Positions 1 to 10,566 of a DNA stretch of 64,000 bases are shown in pieces. The notes under the pieces were generated by a model, which saw only the letters and a program-made list of their open reading frames with translations, made no database searches and was not told the origin of the DNA. Location: positions 4,090,290 to 4,154,289 of the forward strand of contig NC_051082.1 in assembly GCF_004664715.2 (NCBI RefSeq). Reading direction: 5' to 3'. Source of the DNA: Peromyscus leucopus. Taxonomy: Eukaryota > Chordata > Mammalia > Rodentia > Cricetidae. Positions within the stretch are counted from its first letter, which is position 1, and each line of letters begins with the position of its first letter. The position numbers and the translations under genes are program-made.

Positions 1-3000
1 GGAGGAGGAACGGGAGGAGGAAGAATGGGGAGGAAGAGGAATGGGAGGAGGGAGGGATGGGGAGGATGAATGGGGAGGAGGAATGGGGAGGAGGAGGGAT
101 GGGGAGGAGGATTGAATGGGGAGAGAGGAATGGGGAGGAGGGAATTGGGGGATTGGGGGAGGGGAATGGGGAGGAGATGGGGAGGAGAGGAATGGGGGGA
201 TGGGGAGGAGGAATGGGGAGGAGGGATATGGGGAGAGGCAGGATTGGGGGCATGGGGAGGGGAATGGGAGAGGAGGAGGAATAGGAGGAGAGAATGTGGA
301 GGAGTGAGGATGGGAGGAGAATGGCGAGGAGGAGGAATGGGGGAGGAGGAGGAATGGGAGGAGGAGGGATGGGAGCGAGGAGGAATAGGGAGGAGGAGGA
401 ATGGGGAGGAGGAGGGATGGGGAGGAGGGAGGAATGGGGGATGGAGAGGAGGAATGGATGCGGAGGAGGAAGGATGGGGAGGAGGAGGGATGGGAGGAGA
501 ATGGGGGATGGGGAGGAGGAATGCGGGAGGAGGAAATGGATTGGGAGGGGAATGGGGGGTGGGAGGAGGAATGCTGGGAGGAATGTGAGGAGGAGGATGG
601 GGATGGGGAGGAGGAATGGAGAGGAGGAAGGGGGAAGGAGGAGAATGGGGGGAGAGAATGGGAGGAGGAAGGAATGGGAGGAGGAGGGATGGGAAGGAGA
701 TGGAATAGGGAGGAGGAGAATGGGGAGGAGGAGGGATGGGGAGGAGTAGGAATGGGGGAGGGGAGGAGGAGAATGGGGATGGGGAGGAGGAGGGATGGGA
801 GGAGAGGGATGGGGAGGAAGGAAATGGGGGATTGGGGAGGAGAATGGGAGGAGGAATGGTGGATGGGAGGAAGAATGGGGGATGGGGAGGAGGAATTTGG
901 AGAGGAATGGCGGGAGGAGGAGGGATGGGGGATGGGAGGTAGAAGGAGAAGGAGCAATGGGGAGGAGAGGAATGGGGGAGAGGAATGGAGGAGGAGGAAA
1001 TGGGGAGGAGGAATGGGAGGCAGAGGAGGAGGAATAGGGAGGAGGGAGCGAATGGGAGGAGGAATGGGTGAGGAGGAGGAATGAGGAGGAATGGGGGGTA
1101 GGGAGGAATGGGATGGAGAGGAATGGGAGGAAGGAATGGGGAGGAGGAGGAATGGAGGAGGAATGGGAGGAGGAGGAATGGGAGAGAGGAATGGGAGGAG
1201 GAATGGGCGAGAGAGGAGGAATGGGGGAGGAAGGAGAATGGGGAGGAGGAGCGAGAATTGGGAGGGAGGAAGAATGGGGAGGAGGAGAAATTGGGGGAGG
1301 AGAAATGGGGGGAGGAAGGACGCATGGAGGAGAGGAATGGGGATGGAGGAGGAGAATGGGGAGGGAGGAGGATGGGGAGGAGGAAGGCGATGCGGGAAGG
1401 AGGAGGATGGGAGAGGACAGCGGATGGGAGGAGGAGGTATGGGGAGGAGGAGGAATGGGGGATGGGAGGGAGAGGATGGGGAGGAGGAGGGATGGGGAGG
1501 AGGAGGAATGGGGAGGAGGAATGGGAGGAGGAGGAATGGGATGGGGGAGGAGGAGGAATTGGGGGAGGAGGAGGGATGGGGAGGAGGCAGGATGGGAAGG
1601 AGGAGGATGGGGGGAGGGGAATGGCGGGAGGAGGATATGGGGAGGAGGAGGGAATGCGGGGGATGGGGAGAGGAGGAATGGAAGGAGGAGAGGATGGGGA
1701 GGAGGAGGGATGGGGAGGAGGGAAGGGATGGGAGGAGGAGGGATGGGAGGAGAGAAATGGGAGGAAGGAGGAAGGGGAGGAGGAATGGGGAGGAGGAGGG
1801 AATGGGGAGGAGGAAATGGTAGGAATTGTGGGAGGAGGAGGAATGCGGGAGGAGCAGGAATGGTGGGAGGAGGAATGGGAGGAGGGAATGGGAGGAGGAG
1901 GAATGGTGAGTGAGGAGATATGGGAGGAGGAAGGGAGGAAGGAATGGGGAGGAGGAGGAATGGGGAGGAGGAGGAATGGGAGAGAGGAAGAATGGGAGAG
2001 AGGAGGAATGGGGAAGGAGGGAGGAAAATGGGGAGGAGGAGGAATGGGGAGGAGGAATGGGGGGAGGAGGAATGGGGAGGAGAGAGGAATGGGGAGGAGG
2101 AGGAATGTGGGGGGAGGAGGAGGAATGGGGAGGAGGAGGAATGGAGGAGGAGAGAATGGGAGGAAGGGGAGGAGGAGGAAGGAAATGGGGAGGAGGAGGA
2201 ATGGGAGGAGGAATGGAGAGGAGGAATGGGAGGAGGAGAGAATGGGAGGGAGGATGGGGAAGGAGGAGGAATGGAGGAGGAAATGGGAGAGAGAATGGAG
2301 GAGGAGGAATGGAGAGGAGGATGGAGGAGGAGAATGGGGAGGAGGAGGAAGTGGGGGAGGAGAGGAGGAGGGAATGGGGAGAGATGGAGGGAGGGGAAAT
2401 GGGAGAGAGGAGGATGAGGGGATGGGGAGGAGGAATGGGGGGGGGATGGGGAGGAGGAGGGGGGAGAGGAGGAATGGAGGAGGATGAGATGGGGAAGAGG
2501 AAGGATGGGAATGGAGGGAGGTGAGGAGGGGAGGAATGGGGAGGAGGAGGAATGGGGAGGGGAGGAGGAGGAATGGGGAGGAGGAGGGAATGGGGTGAGG
2601 AGGAATGGGGAGGAGGAGGGATGGGGGAGGGAGGAGGAGAATGGGGAGGAGGAGGATGGGGAGGAGGAAGGGATGGGAGGAGGAGGAATGGGAGGAGGAA
2701 TGGAGGAGGAATGGGGAGGAGGAGAATGGGGGATGGGGAGGAGGAGGAAATGGAGGAGGAGGAGAGGAATGGGGAGGAGGAGGATGGGGGGGGGATGGGA
2801 GGAGGAGGAGGAGGAGGGAATGGGAGGAGGAGGAATGGGGGAGGAGGAGGGAGGAGGGGAGGAGGAGGAATGGGAGGAGGGGGAATGGGGAGGAGGAGGA
2901 ATGGGGAGGAGAATGAGGAGGATGGGGGAGAGGGGGAGGAGGAGGAATGGGGAGGAGGAGGAATGGGGAGGAGGAATGGGAGGAGGAGGAATGGGAGGAG

Positions 3001-3962
3001 GAGGAATGGGGAGGAGGGAATGGGGAGGAGGAGGAATGGGGAGGAGGGGAAGGAGAGGAATGGGGAGGAGGAGGAATGGGGAGAGGAGGAGGAATGGGAG
3101 GAGGAGGGATGGGAGGAGGAATGGGGGATGGGAGGAGGAGGATGGGGGGAGGAGGATGGGGAGGAAGGGATGGGGAGGAGGAATGGGAGGAGGAGGAATG
3201 GGGAGGAGGAGGAATGGGAGGAGGAGGAATGGGGGAGGAGGAAGGAGGAATGGGGAGGAGGAGGAATGGGGAGGAGGAGGAATGGGGGGAGGAGGGAGGA
3301 GGAGGGGGGGGAGGAGGAATGGGAGGAGGAGTGAGATGGGGAGGGAGGAGGAATGGGGAGGAGGAGGAATGGGAGGAGGAGGAATGGGGAGGAGGAAGGA
3401 ATGGGGAGGAGGAATGGGAGGAGGAGGGAATGGGGAGGAGGAGGAATGGGGAGGAGGAGGAATGGGGAGGGAGGAGGAATGGGGAGGAGGAATGGGAGGA
3501 GGAGGAGGAAGGAATGGGAGGAGGAGGAGAATGGGTAGGAGGAGGATGGGGAGGAGGAATGGGGAGAAATGGAGAAGAGGAGGAATGGGGGAGGGAGATG
3601 GGAGGAGGAATGGGAAGGAGGAGGAAGAATGGGGAGGAGGAATGGGAGGAGGAGGAGGAATGGGAGGAGGAGGGAGAGGAGGAGGAATGGGGAGGAGGAG
3701 AGGGGAGGAGGAGGGAATGGGGAGGAGGAGGGAATGGGGAGGAGGAATGGAGGGATGGGGAGGAGGAATGGGAGGAGGAATGGGGAATGGAGGAGAGGAA
3801 TGGGAGAGGAGAATGGGAGGAGGAGGAATGGGGGAGGAGGAGGGATGGGGAATGGGAGGAGGAATTGGGGAGGAGGAGGAATGGGGAGGAGGAAGGAATG
3901 GGGAGGAGGAGGAGGAATGGGAGGAGGGGAGGAGGAATGGGGAGGAGGGATGGAGGAGGAAT

Positions 3963-3997
<35 letters not shown>

Positions 3998-5028
3998 ATG
4001 GGGGAGGAGGAGGAATGGGGAGGAGGAGGAAGAATGGGAGGAGGAGGAATGGGGAGGAGGAGGAATGGGGAGGAGGAGGAGGAGGAGGAGATGGGGAGGA
4101 GGAGGGGAGGAGAATGGGAGGAGGAGGGATGGGGAGGAGGAGGGATGGGGAGGAGGAGGAATGGGGAGGAGGAATGGGGAGGAGGAATGGGGAGGAGGAA
4201 ATGGGGGAAGTGGGGAGGGGAGGAAGGAAGAATGGGGAGGAGGGATGGGGAGGAGGAATGGGGAGGAGGAATGGGGAGGAGGGAGGGATGGAGGGAATGG
4301 GGAGGAGGAATGGGGAGGAGGAGGAAATGGGGGAGGGAGGAGGGGAGGAGGAGGAATGGGGAGGAGGAGGAAATGGGGAGGAGGAATGGAGGAAGAATGG
4401 GGAGGAGGAGGAATGGGGAGGGGAGAGGAATGGGGGAGGAGGAGGAATGGGGGAGGAGGAATGGGGAGAATGGGGAGGAGAGAATGGGGAGGAGGAGGAA
4501 TGGGAGGAGGAGGAATGGGAGGAGGATGAGGAGAATGGGGGATGGGGAGGAGGAATGGGGAGGAGGAGGGATGGGGAGGGAGGAATGGGGAGGAGGAGGA
4601 ATGGGGAGAGGAATGGGAGGAGGAATGGGGAGGAGGAATGGGGAGGAGGAGGAATGGGGAGGAGGAGGAATGGGAGGAGGAGGAATGGGGAGGAGGAGGA
4701 ATGGGGAGGAGGAGGAATGGGAGGAGGAGGAAGGGGAGGAGGGATGGGGAGGAGGAGGAATGGGTAGAAGAGGAATGGGGAGGAGGAGGAATGGCGAGGA
4801 GGAGGAATGGGAGGAAGAGGAATAGGGAGGAAGAGGAATGGGGAGGAGGAGGAATGGGGAGGAGGAGGAATGGGTAGAAGAGGAATGGGGAGGAGGAGGA
4901 ATGGGGAGGAGGAGGAATGGGAGGAGGAGGAAGGGGGAGGAGGAGGAATGGGAAGAGGAGGACGGAGGGAGGAGGAGGAATGGGGGATGGGGAGGAGGAA
5001 TGAGGGGGAGAGATGGGGAGGAAATATA
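1..5028 (+). repeat. Giant G/A-strand minisatellite (GGA-rich VNTR), left end outside window
   Basis: The + strand is almost only G and A with one T per unit. The commonest unit is GGGGAGGAGGAGGAAT (16 bp), with variants of about 13 to 19 bp that differ in the number of GGA triplets and in the G3/G4/G5 run after AAT. C is nearly absent. The left half (1 to about 2500) is more diverged, with spacers such as GGGGGATGGGG and scattered C or extra T. Units between about 2900 and 4900 are more uniform. The array is already running at base 1, so its true length exceeds 5 kb. GGA repeats and G4 runs are known to favour G-quadruplexes, and a mirror-like purine tract can form triplex DNA; this is inference here. 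No gene is supported inside. Confidence 0.95.
3963..3996 (+). repeat. Poly-G run of 34 bases inside the minisatellite
   Basis: An unbroken run of 34 G sits between two normal ATGGGG units. It probably arose by slippage of the G4 block of one unit. Such runs are poorly resolved by every sequencing chemistry, so the exact length should not be trusted. Confidence 0.9.
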
Positions 5029-6402
5029 GAAGATTGTAGATTCCTCAGTGCTCAGTGGGAAGAAAGTGGCTGAGAGCATCTGGTGGGCAGATGCGGGACA
5101 CCTTCACAGAGAAGGAGGAATGGGCAGAAAGCCAGAACCCACAGCCAGAAGCCAAGAGCCTTTATGTTTATTTTCCAGCCTTGAGCACCAGTTAAAACAA
5201 AAACAAAATAACTGTCAACTGGTGCCCAGCGTGATTTGAGCTTGCCATGCTCCTGTCTCCCACCCCCAGGGTGTCTGTCCCCCACCCCTCCCTTTCTGAC
5301 GGGTTCCACCCATTGGCCTCCTGACTGTGCCAGCCCTGCTGCTGGGTGTAACTTCAATCCAGTAACCAGCTTCGGTTCTGAGACCGCCCAGGCTGACAGC
5401 ACACGCCTATAATTAGCACTTGGGCGCAGAGGCAGGAGGATCACAGCCAGTTTGTGACCAGCTTGGTCTACACCAAGGGGTTGTGTCTGTGGGAGAAACA
5501 TGAGTCATCAGAGGCCAGGAAACAAACTGCTGTCCCCCTCTAGGGTGACCCTCACCAGCCCTCTCCTGTTTTATGACCAGGCTAACCTGAATGACCACTA
5601 GCAGAAATGGCAGCCTGTGACTTCTAAAATGCGATCATCTTTTTTTCAATGGAAGCCTCTACCTCATGTGTCTTGGCCGACCCTCAGAGGAACTCAGCCG
5701 CCTACTGTGTAAGCCCTGGAGTGATTCCCTGGAGAAGCACCTGGGGTCAGGAGCTGAGGGCTGCCCCCAGCCAGCACCACCCTGGAATGAGCCTCCTGGA
5801 AGCTGGTCCTCCAGTCCGTCCAATCTCCAGGTGACTGCAGCTCAGGCCTACATCTTCACTGTGCTCCAATCCCAACCCAGCTGTGTAAGCCACTCCTGAA
5901 TCCCAACCCATAGAAGCAATGACATTCCATATGCCCACTGTTGCTTTAAGTGACCAGCTTTGAGGTTGATTTGTTGAGCAACTAATACAGGTTTCCCAAA
6001 GTATGAGACTCAGAACACACCACGGACCTAAGAAAACAGCTGATGCTGTTACAAATTGGTAGGAAACGGTATCCTTGAACGAGACAAGACTAGCGTGGAG
6101 TCAAAGGAAGTGACAATGCCCTTGGGAGAGGACTTGGAAGAATGACCTTAGGATGGAGCTGAGGGTGGGGATCCAACTGTCTGATCCTCACTTGGATAAT
6201 TTCATGCATCCCCCTCCCATTAGATGCTGGACAGCAGCAGCGTGGTCTTCAGAGGGAAGCCAGCTGCAAAGAATTGGGTGCTGAGGTCACCATTTCTCAG
6301 ATGGCAGGTTGAGACAAGAATGCCATCTACCATCCTTGTGTGGGTTGCTGTCTAGACATCTGTAAGTTCTCTCCATAAGTTCTCCGTTGCTTTCCTCCTG
6401 CC
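5029..6402. other. Intergenic, mostly single-copy-looking
   Basis: After the minisatellite the composition becomes normal. A degenerate B1 lies at 5389-5500. I see no exon-like reading frame, splice signal or RNA gene in the rest. Confidence 0.6.
5389..5500 (+). mobile_element. B1 SINE, degenerate
   Basis: It keeps the order of B1 landmarks: GCACACGCCTATAATTAGCA (altered A-box region), GCAGAGGCAGGAGGATCACAG, then a right half matching the B1 'CCAGCCTGGTCTAC' region. It has many substitutions and no A-tail. Confidence 0.7.
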
Positions 6403-6748
6403 TGTCTCAGTCAGTGTTCCGTCACTGTGAAGGGACGCCATGACCAAGGCAACTCTTATAAAAGAAAGAATGTAATTGTGGGCTGGCTTACCGTTTCAGA
6501 GGTTTAGTCTGTTATCATCAAGGCAGGAGAATGGTACTGGAGCAGTAGCTGAGAGCTACCTCCTGATCCACAGGCAGAGGGAGGGATCAGGCAGGCAGAC
6601 CTGGAGCCTGGAATGGGAGTGATACACTCCCTCCCACAAGGCCACACCTCCTAATCCTTCTAATCCTCTCTAACAGTTCTACTCCCTGGGGACCACTCAT
6701 TCAAATATATGATCCTATGGGGACTGTTCTTATTCAAACCACCACACT
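6403..6748. mobile_element. Rodent interspersed repeat, family X (L1 3'-end or LTR-like), copy 1
   Basis: It shares with 35267-35608 an ordered set of blocks: a start reading 'GTCACTGTGAAGGGACGCCATGACCAAGG', 'TTATAAAAGAAAG', 'GGCTTACCGTTTCAGAGG', 'TGATCCACAGGCAG', 'CAAGGCCACACCTCC' and an end 'ATTCAAACCACCACA'. I recognise it as a common murid/cricetid repeat but cannot settle its family name without a library search. Confidence 0.75.
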
Positions 6749-6881
6749 GCAACAGCCTGAGAGTCCTCTGAATCCCTGGGAGAATCTTGTCACCCTTGCT
6801 GGAGTCACTACAGATGGCCAGATTGTCCGCCTGCAACTGAAGCCTGCCCAGATATAAACATCCAGCTTCAATTTCTTAACG

Positions 6882-7098
6882 ACTTATTTTAAGATAGAGT
6901 TCCTTGTAGCCCAGGCTATCCTTGAACTCACTATGTAGCCAAGGATAACTTTGAACTTCAGATCATCCTGCCTCCCCGTCCCTAGTGTTGAGATGGCAAG
7001 TTTGAACCACAATACCCAGTTCATGCAGCGTTGGGGATCAAACCCAGGCTTCCTGCAGGCCAGGCAAGCACTCTACCAGTTGAGGTACATCCCCGGCT
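6882..7098 (-). mobile_element. B4-type SINE (B1-ID fusion), reverse
   Basis: Read on the minus strand, an ID-like block (GTACCTCAACTGGTAGAGTG...) is followed by a B1-like right half (reverse of 'AGTTCCTTGTAGCCCAGGCT'). The ID head plus B1 body is the hallmark of B4. Confidence 0.7.
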
Positions 7099-7111
7099 GG
7101 GGCAACGTCTC

Positions 7112-7381
7112 CGTCTCCATAGGTAAAACACTTGCTGCACAAACCAGAGCATCCAAGCTCCCCGGCACCCACATAAAAGCCAGTCACAACCACTCATGTC
7201 TGTACCCCCGAAGCCGGGGAGCAGAGACAAACCGTTCTTGGGGACTCATGGGTCATCCAGTCTAGTTAAGACAGTGAGCTCGGGTTCAAGGAAGATCCTG
7301 TCTCAGTAAGATGGAGAGCAGTAAAGGAGGACATCCCATGTTGACCTCCAGCCAGTCCTGAGTCCACTGGCGTGCGTGTGA

Positions 7382-7416
<35 letters not shown>
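7112..7416 (+). mobile_element. Old tRNA-type SINE (B3/RSINE1-like) ending in (CA)16
   Basis: The block 'GCTCCCCGGCACCCACATAAAAGCCAG' followed by a B1-like middle and 'TGACCTCCAGCCAG' leads into GCGCGCACACAC-type tail at 7385-7416. The order matches old rodent SINEs whose tail is a CA microsatellite. Family assignment is tentative. Confidence 0.5.
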
Positions 7417-7417
<1 letters not shown>

Positions 7418-7889
7418 GCTAGGGTTTTATCTAAAGAAATGGGAGCCACAGGAGAGAATAAACAGAAGAGGAACCAATCTGCACCTTAAGATTGCCCTGG
7501 GTGAGGGTGGAGCGTGGCTTGCAGGGATGTGGGCGAGCTGCCGGTGAGAGGGGCCTGTAGGGCAGATAAAAAGTTCCCCCCTTCAAACGCCAATCTGATC
7601 CAAATCAAATCAAATCAAGTCCACGGCTATAATTGTCAAACAGAGGCAACGAGAAGGCCGGTGTTGGGTGTTGGGGACTTTGGTCTTGAGTACGCTCCCG
7701 CTGTGTGCCCCACCCCACCCCACCCCAGGACACTTCCCTAGGACTCTGCATGGGGTAAACAAAGGAACAAGCTGACTCAGATCTCAGATCTCTCGGTCTG
7801 CGTGGCCAGAATATAATTACATTTCTTCCACAATGCTCCCAGGCAGGATCCCGGACCAGGGGGAGCCAGAGGCGACTGGAGGTGCCCTT

Positions 7890-8020
7890 GAGTTAATTGG
7901 GAACACCTGGGAAGACACGACTTTGCCTTCGATTGATAAGTCTAATTAAGGAAGCTATGATCTTGCTAAATGGACCTGCTCCAGCTGATGGAGGCCGCCG
8001 CTAGATGCTGAGGGACCCGC
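7890..8020. promoter_or_regulatory. Candidate conserved non-coding element 1
   Basis: The segment contains GAGTTAATTGGG, GATTGATAAG and TCTAATTAAGG within about 100 bp, in a region free of recognisable repeats. TAATT cores and GATAAG are typical of homeodomain and GATA binding sites. This is a guess from composition only. Confidence 0.25.
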
Positions 8021-8829
8021 GCACAAGGCAAAAACTTCTCATCACCTTTCTGAAAGATGGTGGGAGACGTAGAGTGGAATTTGCTAGACACCATAACCTG
8101 GAGAAATTCGATTTCCAAGACTCCGAGGTGGCATTTTTATCAGGAGTCACGATCTAGCCACGATTATTTCACACGGTGTGCTGCGTCCGTGCGGGGGATA
8201 CAACTGTGAAGGAGACAGACCAGCCCCCTGCCTCCCAGACCGCGGTCTGATGAGGGACGGAGATTCATGAGCAGTTATTAAATGCTGATGCTGAACATTT
8301 CCTCAGCCTCGCCACACCCGCTTGAGAAGAAATGTTTGCCTGGGGCACGGCCACATGATCCGCTCCACTGTCCCCCAAAACATCAGTAGTCAAAGAGGAA
8401 CTAGTGACACCCCCATAATGTCACCTCCGATGTAAGTCAAAGGGTCCTGTAGCTGGCTATCTGCCTCAGAAAGAGTTCCGCAGAAGAGACAGTCCTGTGT
8501 GACCTTGCCTGCATCATAAAGGCCTGTTCCCCAGGGAAACCAGACAATGGGCCCTATACACTGACGCCTGGAGATTGTCCCATCTCTGCCTCCCAGACGG
8601 GACCTGGGTAGGGAGGTCACTTGGCTCCCAGTTGACGCGCAGACTTCACCCTCCTACTCGGAGACCCAGGATGCCAGGTCCGCTTGGCCATGCCCCCGCC
8701 CCCCCCCCCCCGCCCCCCGGGCTTCCAAGGAGCTCCAGGCAGTGGGAGTCCCGGGCAGATGGCGGCCATCCTGCTGCATCACGCTCTGCGGAGGGTTTTC
8801 TGATCTCATCACAGGACGCCCATGGCTGG

Positions 8830-8960
8830 AGAATTGCTAAACAAGATAGCTCAGCGGCCGCTGATTTATGAACCCGCGGAACCATGCCGGGCAAGCCAAT
8901 CAACTGGCAGAAATCTGCGTATTAATGAAAACTCATAAATAATGCAGGAACGGCACACAG
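8830..8960. promoter_or_regulatory. Candidate conserved non-coding element 2
   Basis: A CpG-containing core (CAGCGGCCGCTGATTTATG, CCCGCGG) is joined to an AT-rich arm (GCCAATCAAC, GTATTAATGAAAAC, CATAAATAATGC). Retained CpGs beside homeobox-like sites in repeat-free rodent DNA suggest constraint, but nothing here proves it. Confidence 0.25.
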
Positions 8961-9208
8961 CGATGCCTGCTCCCGGAAGGAGCCCTCGAAGGCAGCGGCA
9001 CATGGTGCCCGAACCCAGGGGGCCTTGTTACAACCTGATGCAGATGATCCTGTCCCAGGGTGTCCCTTTAGGAGGTCTGGAGTGTGTGGCCTGTGAGTCA
9101 CACCTAATCAGTTTCCAAGAGCTGCTACTGCCACCCCGTGTGTGTAACCATGTGAGTGGACTCACACACACTCCTGTGTGGAAGCCAGAGGTCACAGGCC
9201 AGTGGTGA

Positions 9209-9381
9209 GTTTTCAAGGCAGGGTCTCTCATGGGGACCTGGGGCTTGCCAGTTAGGCCAGGCAGGCTGGCGACACGACACTTCCCCAGAGCTGGGTTAGA
9301 ACCTGTAACCTCAGCCTTTTTACATGGGTTCTGGGGTCACACTTGCTCCCCACTGTCACACATCGAGCATTTTGCCAACTG

Positions 9382-9384
<3 letters not shown>
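9209..9384 (-). mobile_element. RSINE1/B4-like SINE, reverse
   Basis: The + strand reads 'TTCAAGGCAGGGTCTCTCA' at the left and 'GAGCATTTTGCCAACTGAGG' at the right. These are the reverse complements of the B1-like and ID-like halves of this SINE class. The middle is diverged. Confidence 0.65.
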
Positions 9385-9416
<32 letters not shown>

Positions 9417-9435
9417 TGCGCGTGCGCGCGCGCGC
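9385..9435. repeat. (TG)n passing into (CG)n, Z-DNA-prone tract
   Basis: About 14 TG dinucleotides run without break into GCGCGTGCGCGTGCGCGCGC. The whole 51 bp is strictly alternating purine-pyrimidine, the best-known sequence type for left-handed Z-DNA. Confidence 0.9.
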
Positions 9436-9560
9436 AGCTGCTGCCATATATGTACAGTGTGTATGCTATGTGTACAGGTGTACAGCCTCTCTGTGGAGGC
9501 CCAGAGAGGCTGTCAGATCCCCTGGAGCTGGAGTTACAGGCAGTGTGTGCTCTTAAGGTT
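9436..9560 (-). mobile_element. B3 SINE fragment, reverse
   Basis: 'GAGGCCCAGAGAGGCTGTCAGATCCCCTGGAGCTGGAGTTACAGG' blocks (in pieces) are the reverse of the B3 tail half. The tRNA-like head is missing. Confidence 0.55.
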
Positions 9561-9661
9561 CTCATGAAGTTCTCATGAAGATACATGGTGCTGGGCGAGC
9601 ACCTTCCAGGTAAGAAAACTCCCAAAATGACAGTGGCGAAGGCACTGTCTCTGTGGAGGAG

Positions 9662-9911
9662 GACACACACATACACACTCACACACACACCCACACCCAC
9701 ACACACACACACACTCACATACACATGGCATACACACACACAGGACACACACACATACATGCTCACATACACATGGCATACACACACACATCCACACACA
9801 GGACACACACATATGCACTCACACACACAGGACACACATATATACACACATTCACACACAGGACACACACACATACACACACACACACACACAGCATACA
9901 CACATACATAT
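9662..9911 (+). repeat. (CA)n-based VNTR with GGACACACA and CATGGCATA spacers
   Basis: 250 bp of CA dinucleotides broken at irregular intervals by GGACACAC, ATACATG, CATGGCATAC and TCCACAC. Longer blocks recur (for example the CACATACACATGGCATACAC segment occurs twice), so it behaves as a higher-order minisatellite. Confidence 0.9.
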
Positions 9912-10518
9912 GTCCGCCCTGACTGTTGTGTTATTCTTTCTCTTTTCCCCTGAGATAATTCCAGAATTACATTGAAAATGGAGTCCACAGACTTCCTAGG
10001 GCATCTGTGCCGATTCCTCAAACACAAATATTCTATCACCTCAGTTTGATCACCCTCTTCCCCCAAATATGTGTGTGCACGCACCAACACATTCAGAGGT
10101 GGAGTGCCCATTTCCCAAGGCTGACGTGTGACAACCAATATCGCAGCTTTCAACCACGCATGATTCTTCCAGCTTTGGAGTCAAAGAGTGTGACCTTGGC
10201 AGAGAGCAGAGATCAAGGTGCCCTCAGGCTGATTCCTGTGATGGGTGACCTGCCTCTGAGGTCACCCACAAGCCCAGGGGGCTTCCTTCATCGTCAAGGC
10301 TGAGCTCTGAGATTATCAATGCTCCCTCCCTGCCTGCATCATCCCTTGACCTGCACCATCCAACCCTCTTTCTGCTGAGGAAGCACAGGATTCCTCAGGC
10401 CCATGGACGGCCCTGCATGCTCTCCTGGCCTCAGCATCATCGGCTCAGCCACGTCAGCAAAGTCATCTTGGCTTCGGAGGGTGACACATATTGGAGCTCA
10501 GGATTGAGATATGTGGCT

Positions 10519-10566
10519 TTTATGTATAAAACATAAATGTAATTTATGTATAAAACATAAATGTAA
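10519..10566. repeat. Perfect 24-bp tandem duplication with internal hairpin
   Basis: Two identical 24-bp units lie head to tail. Each carries TTTATG-N7-CATAAA, a 6-bp inverted repeat, so each unit can fold into a small AT-rich hairpin. Confidence 0.85.

Larger units (their letters stand above)
7417..9208. other. Intergenic with candidate conserved stretches and a C-rich tract
   Basis: No SINE is visible here. The stretch holds two AT-rich, homeobox-like segments (7890-8020 and 8830-8960), a C-rich tract at 8693-8718 and a GCGGCCGC at 8854-8861. No coding exon is supported. Confidence 0.55.

Noticed and set aside
1..5028. Minisatellite as telomeric or CRISPR-like repeat
   Set aside because: There is no TTAGGG array, no unique spacers between constant repeats, and the genome is mammalian.
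57..5073. Many long overlapping + strand reading frames (up to 681 codons, Gly/Glu/Arg/Met/Trp only)
   Set aside because: They arise because the G/A minisatellite contains almost no TAA, TAG or TGA. All three + frames are open, codons simply echo the repeat unit, and there is no promoter, splice or family signal.
9356..10153. Cys/Val-rich minus frame and His/Thr-rich + frames over the CA repeat
   Set aside because: Pure translation of CA/TG dinucleotides; overlapping on both strands.
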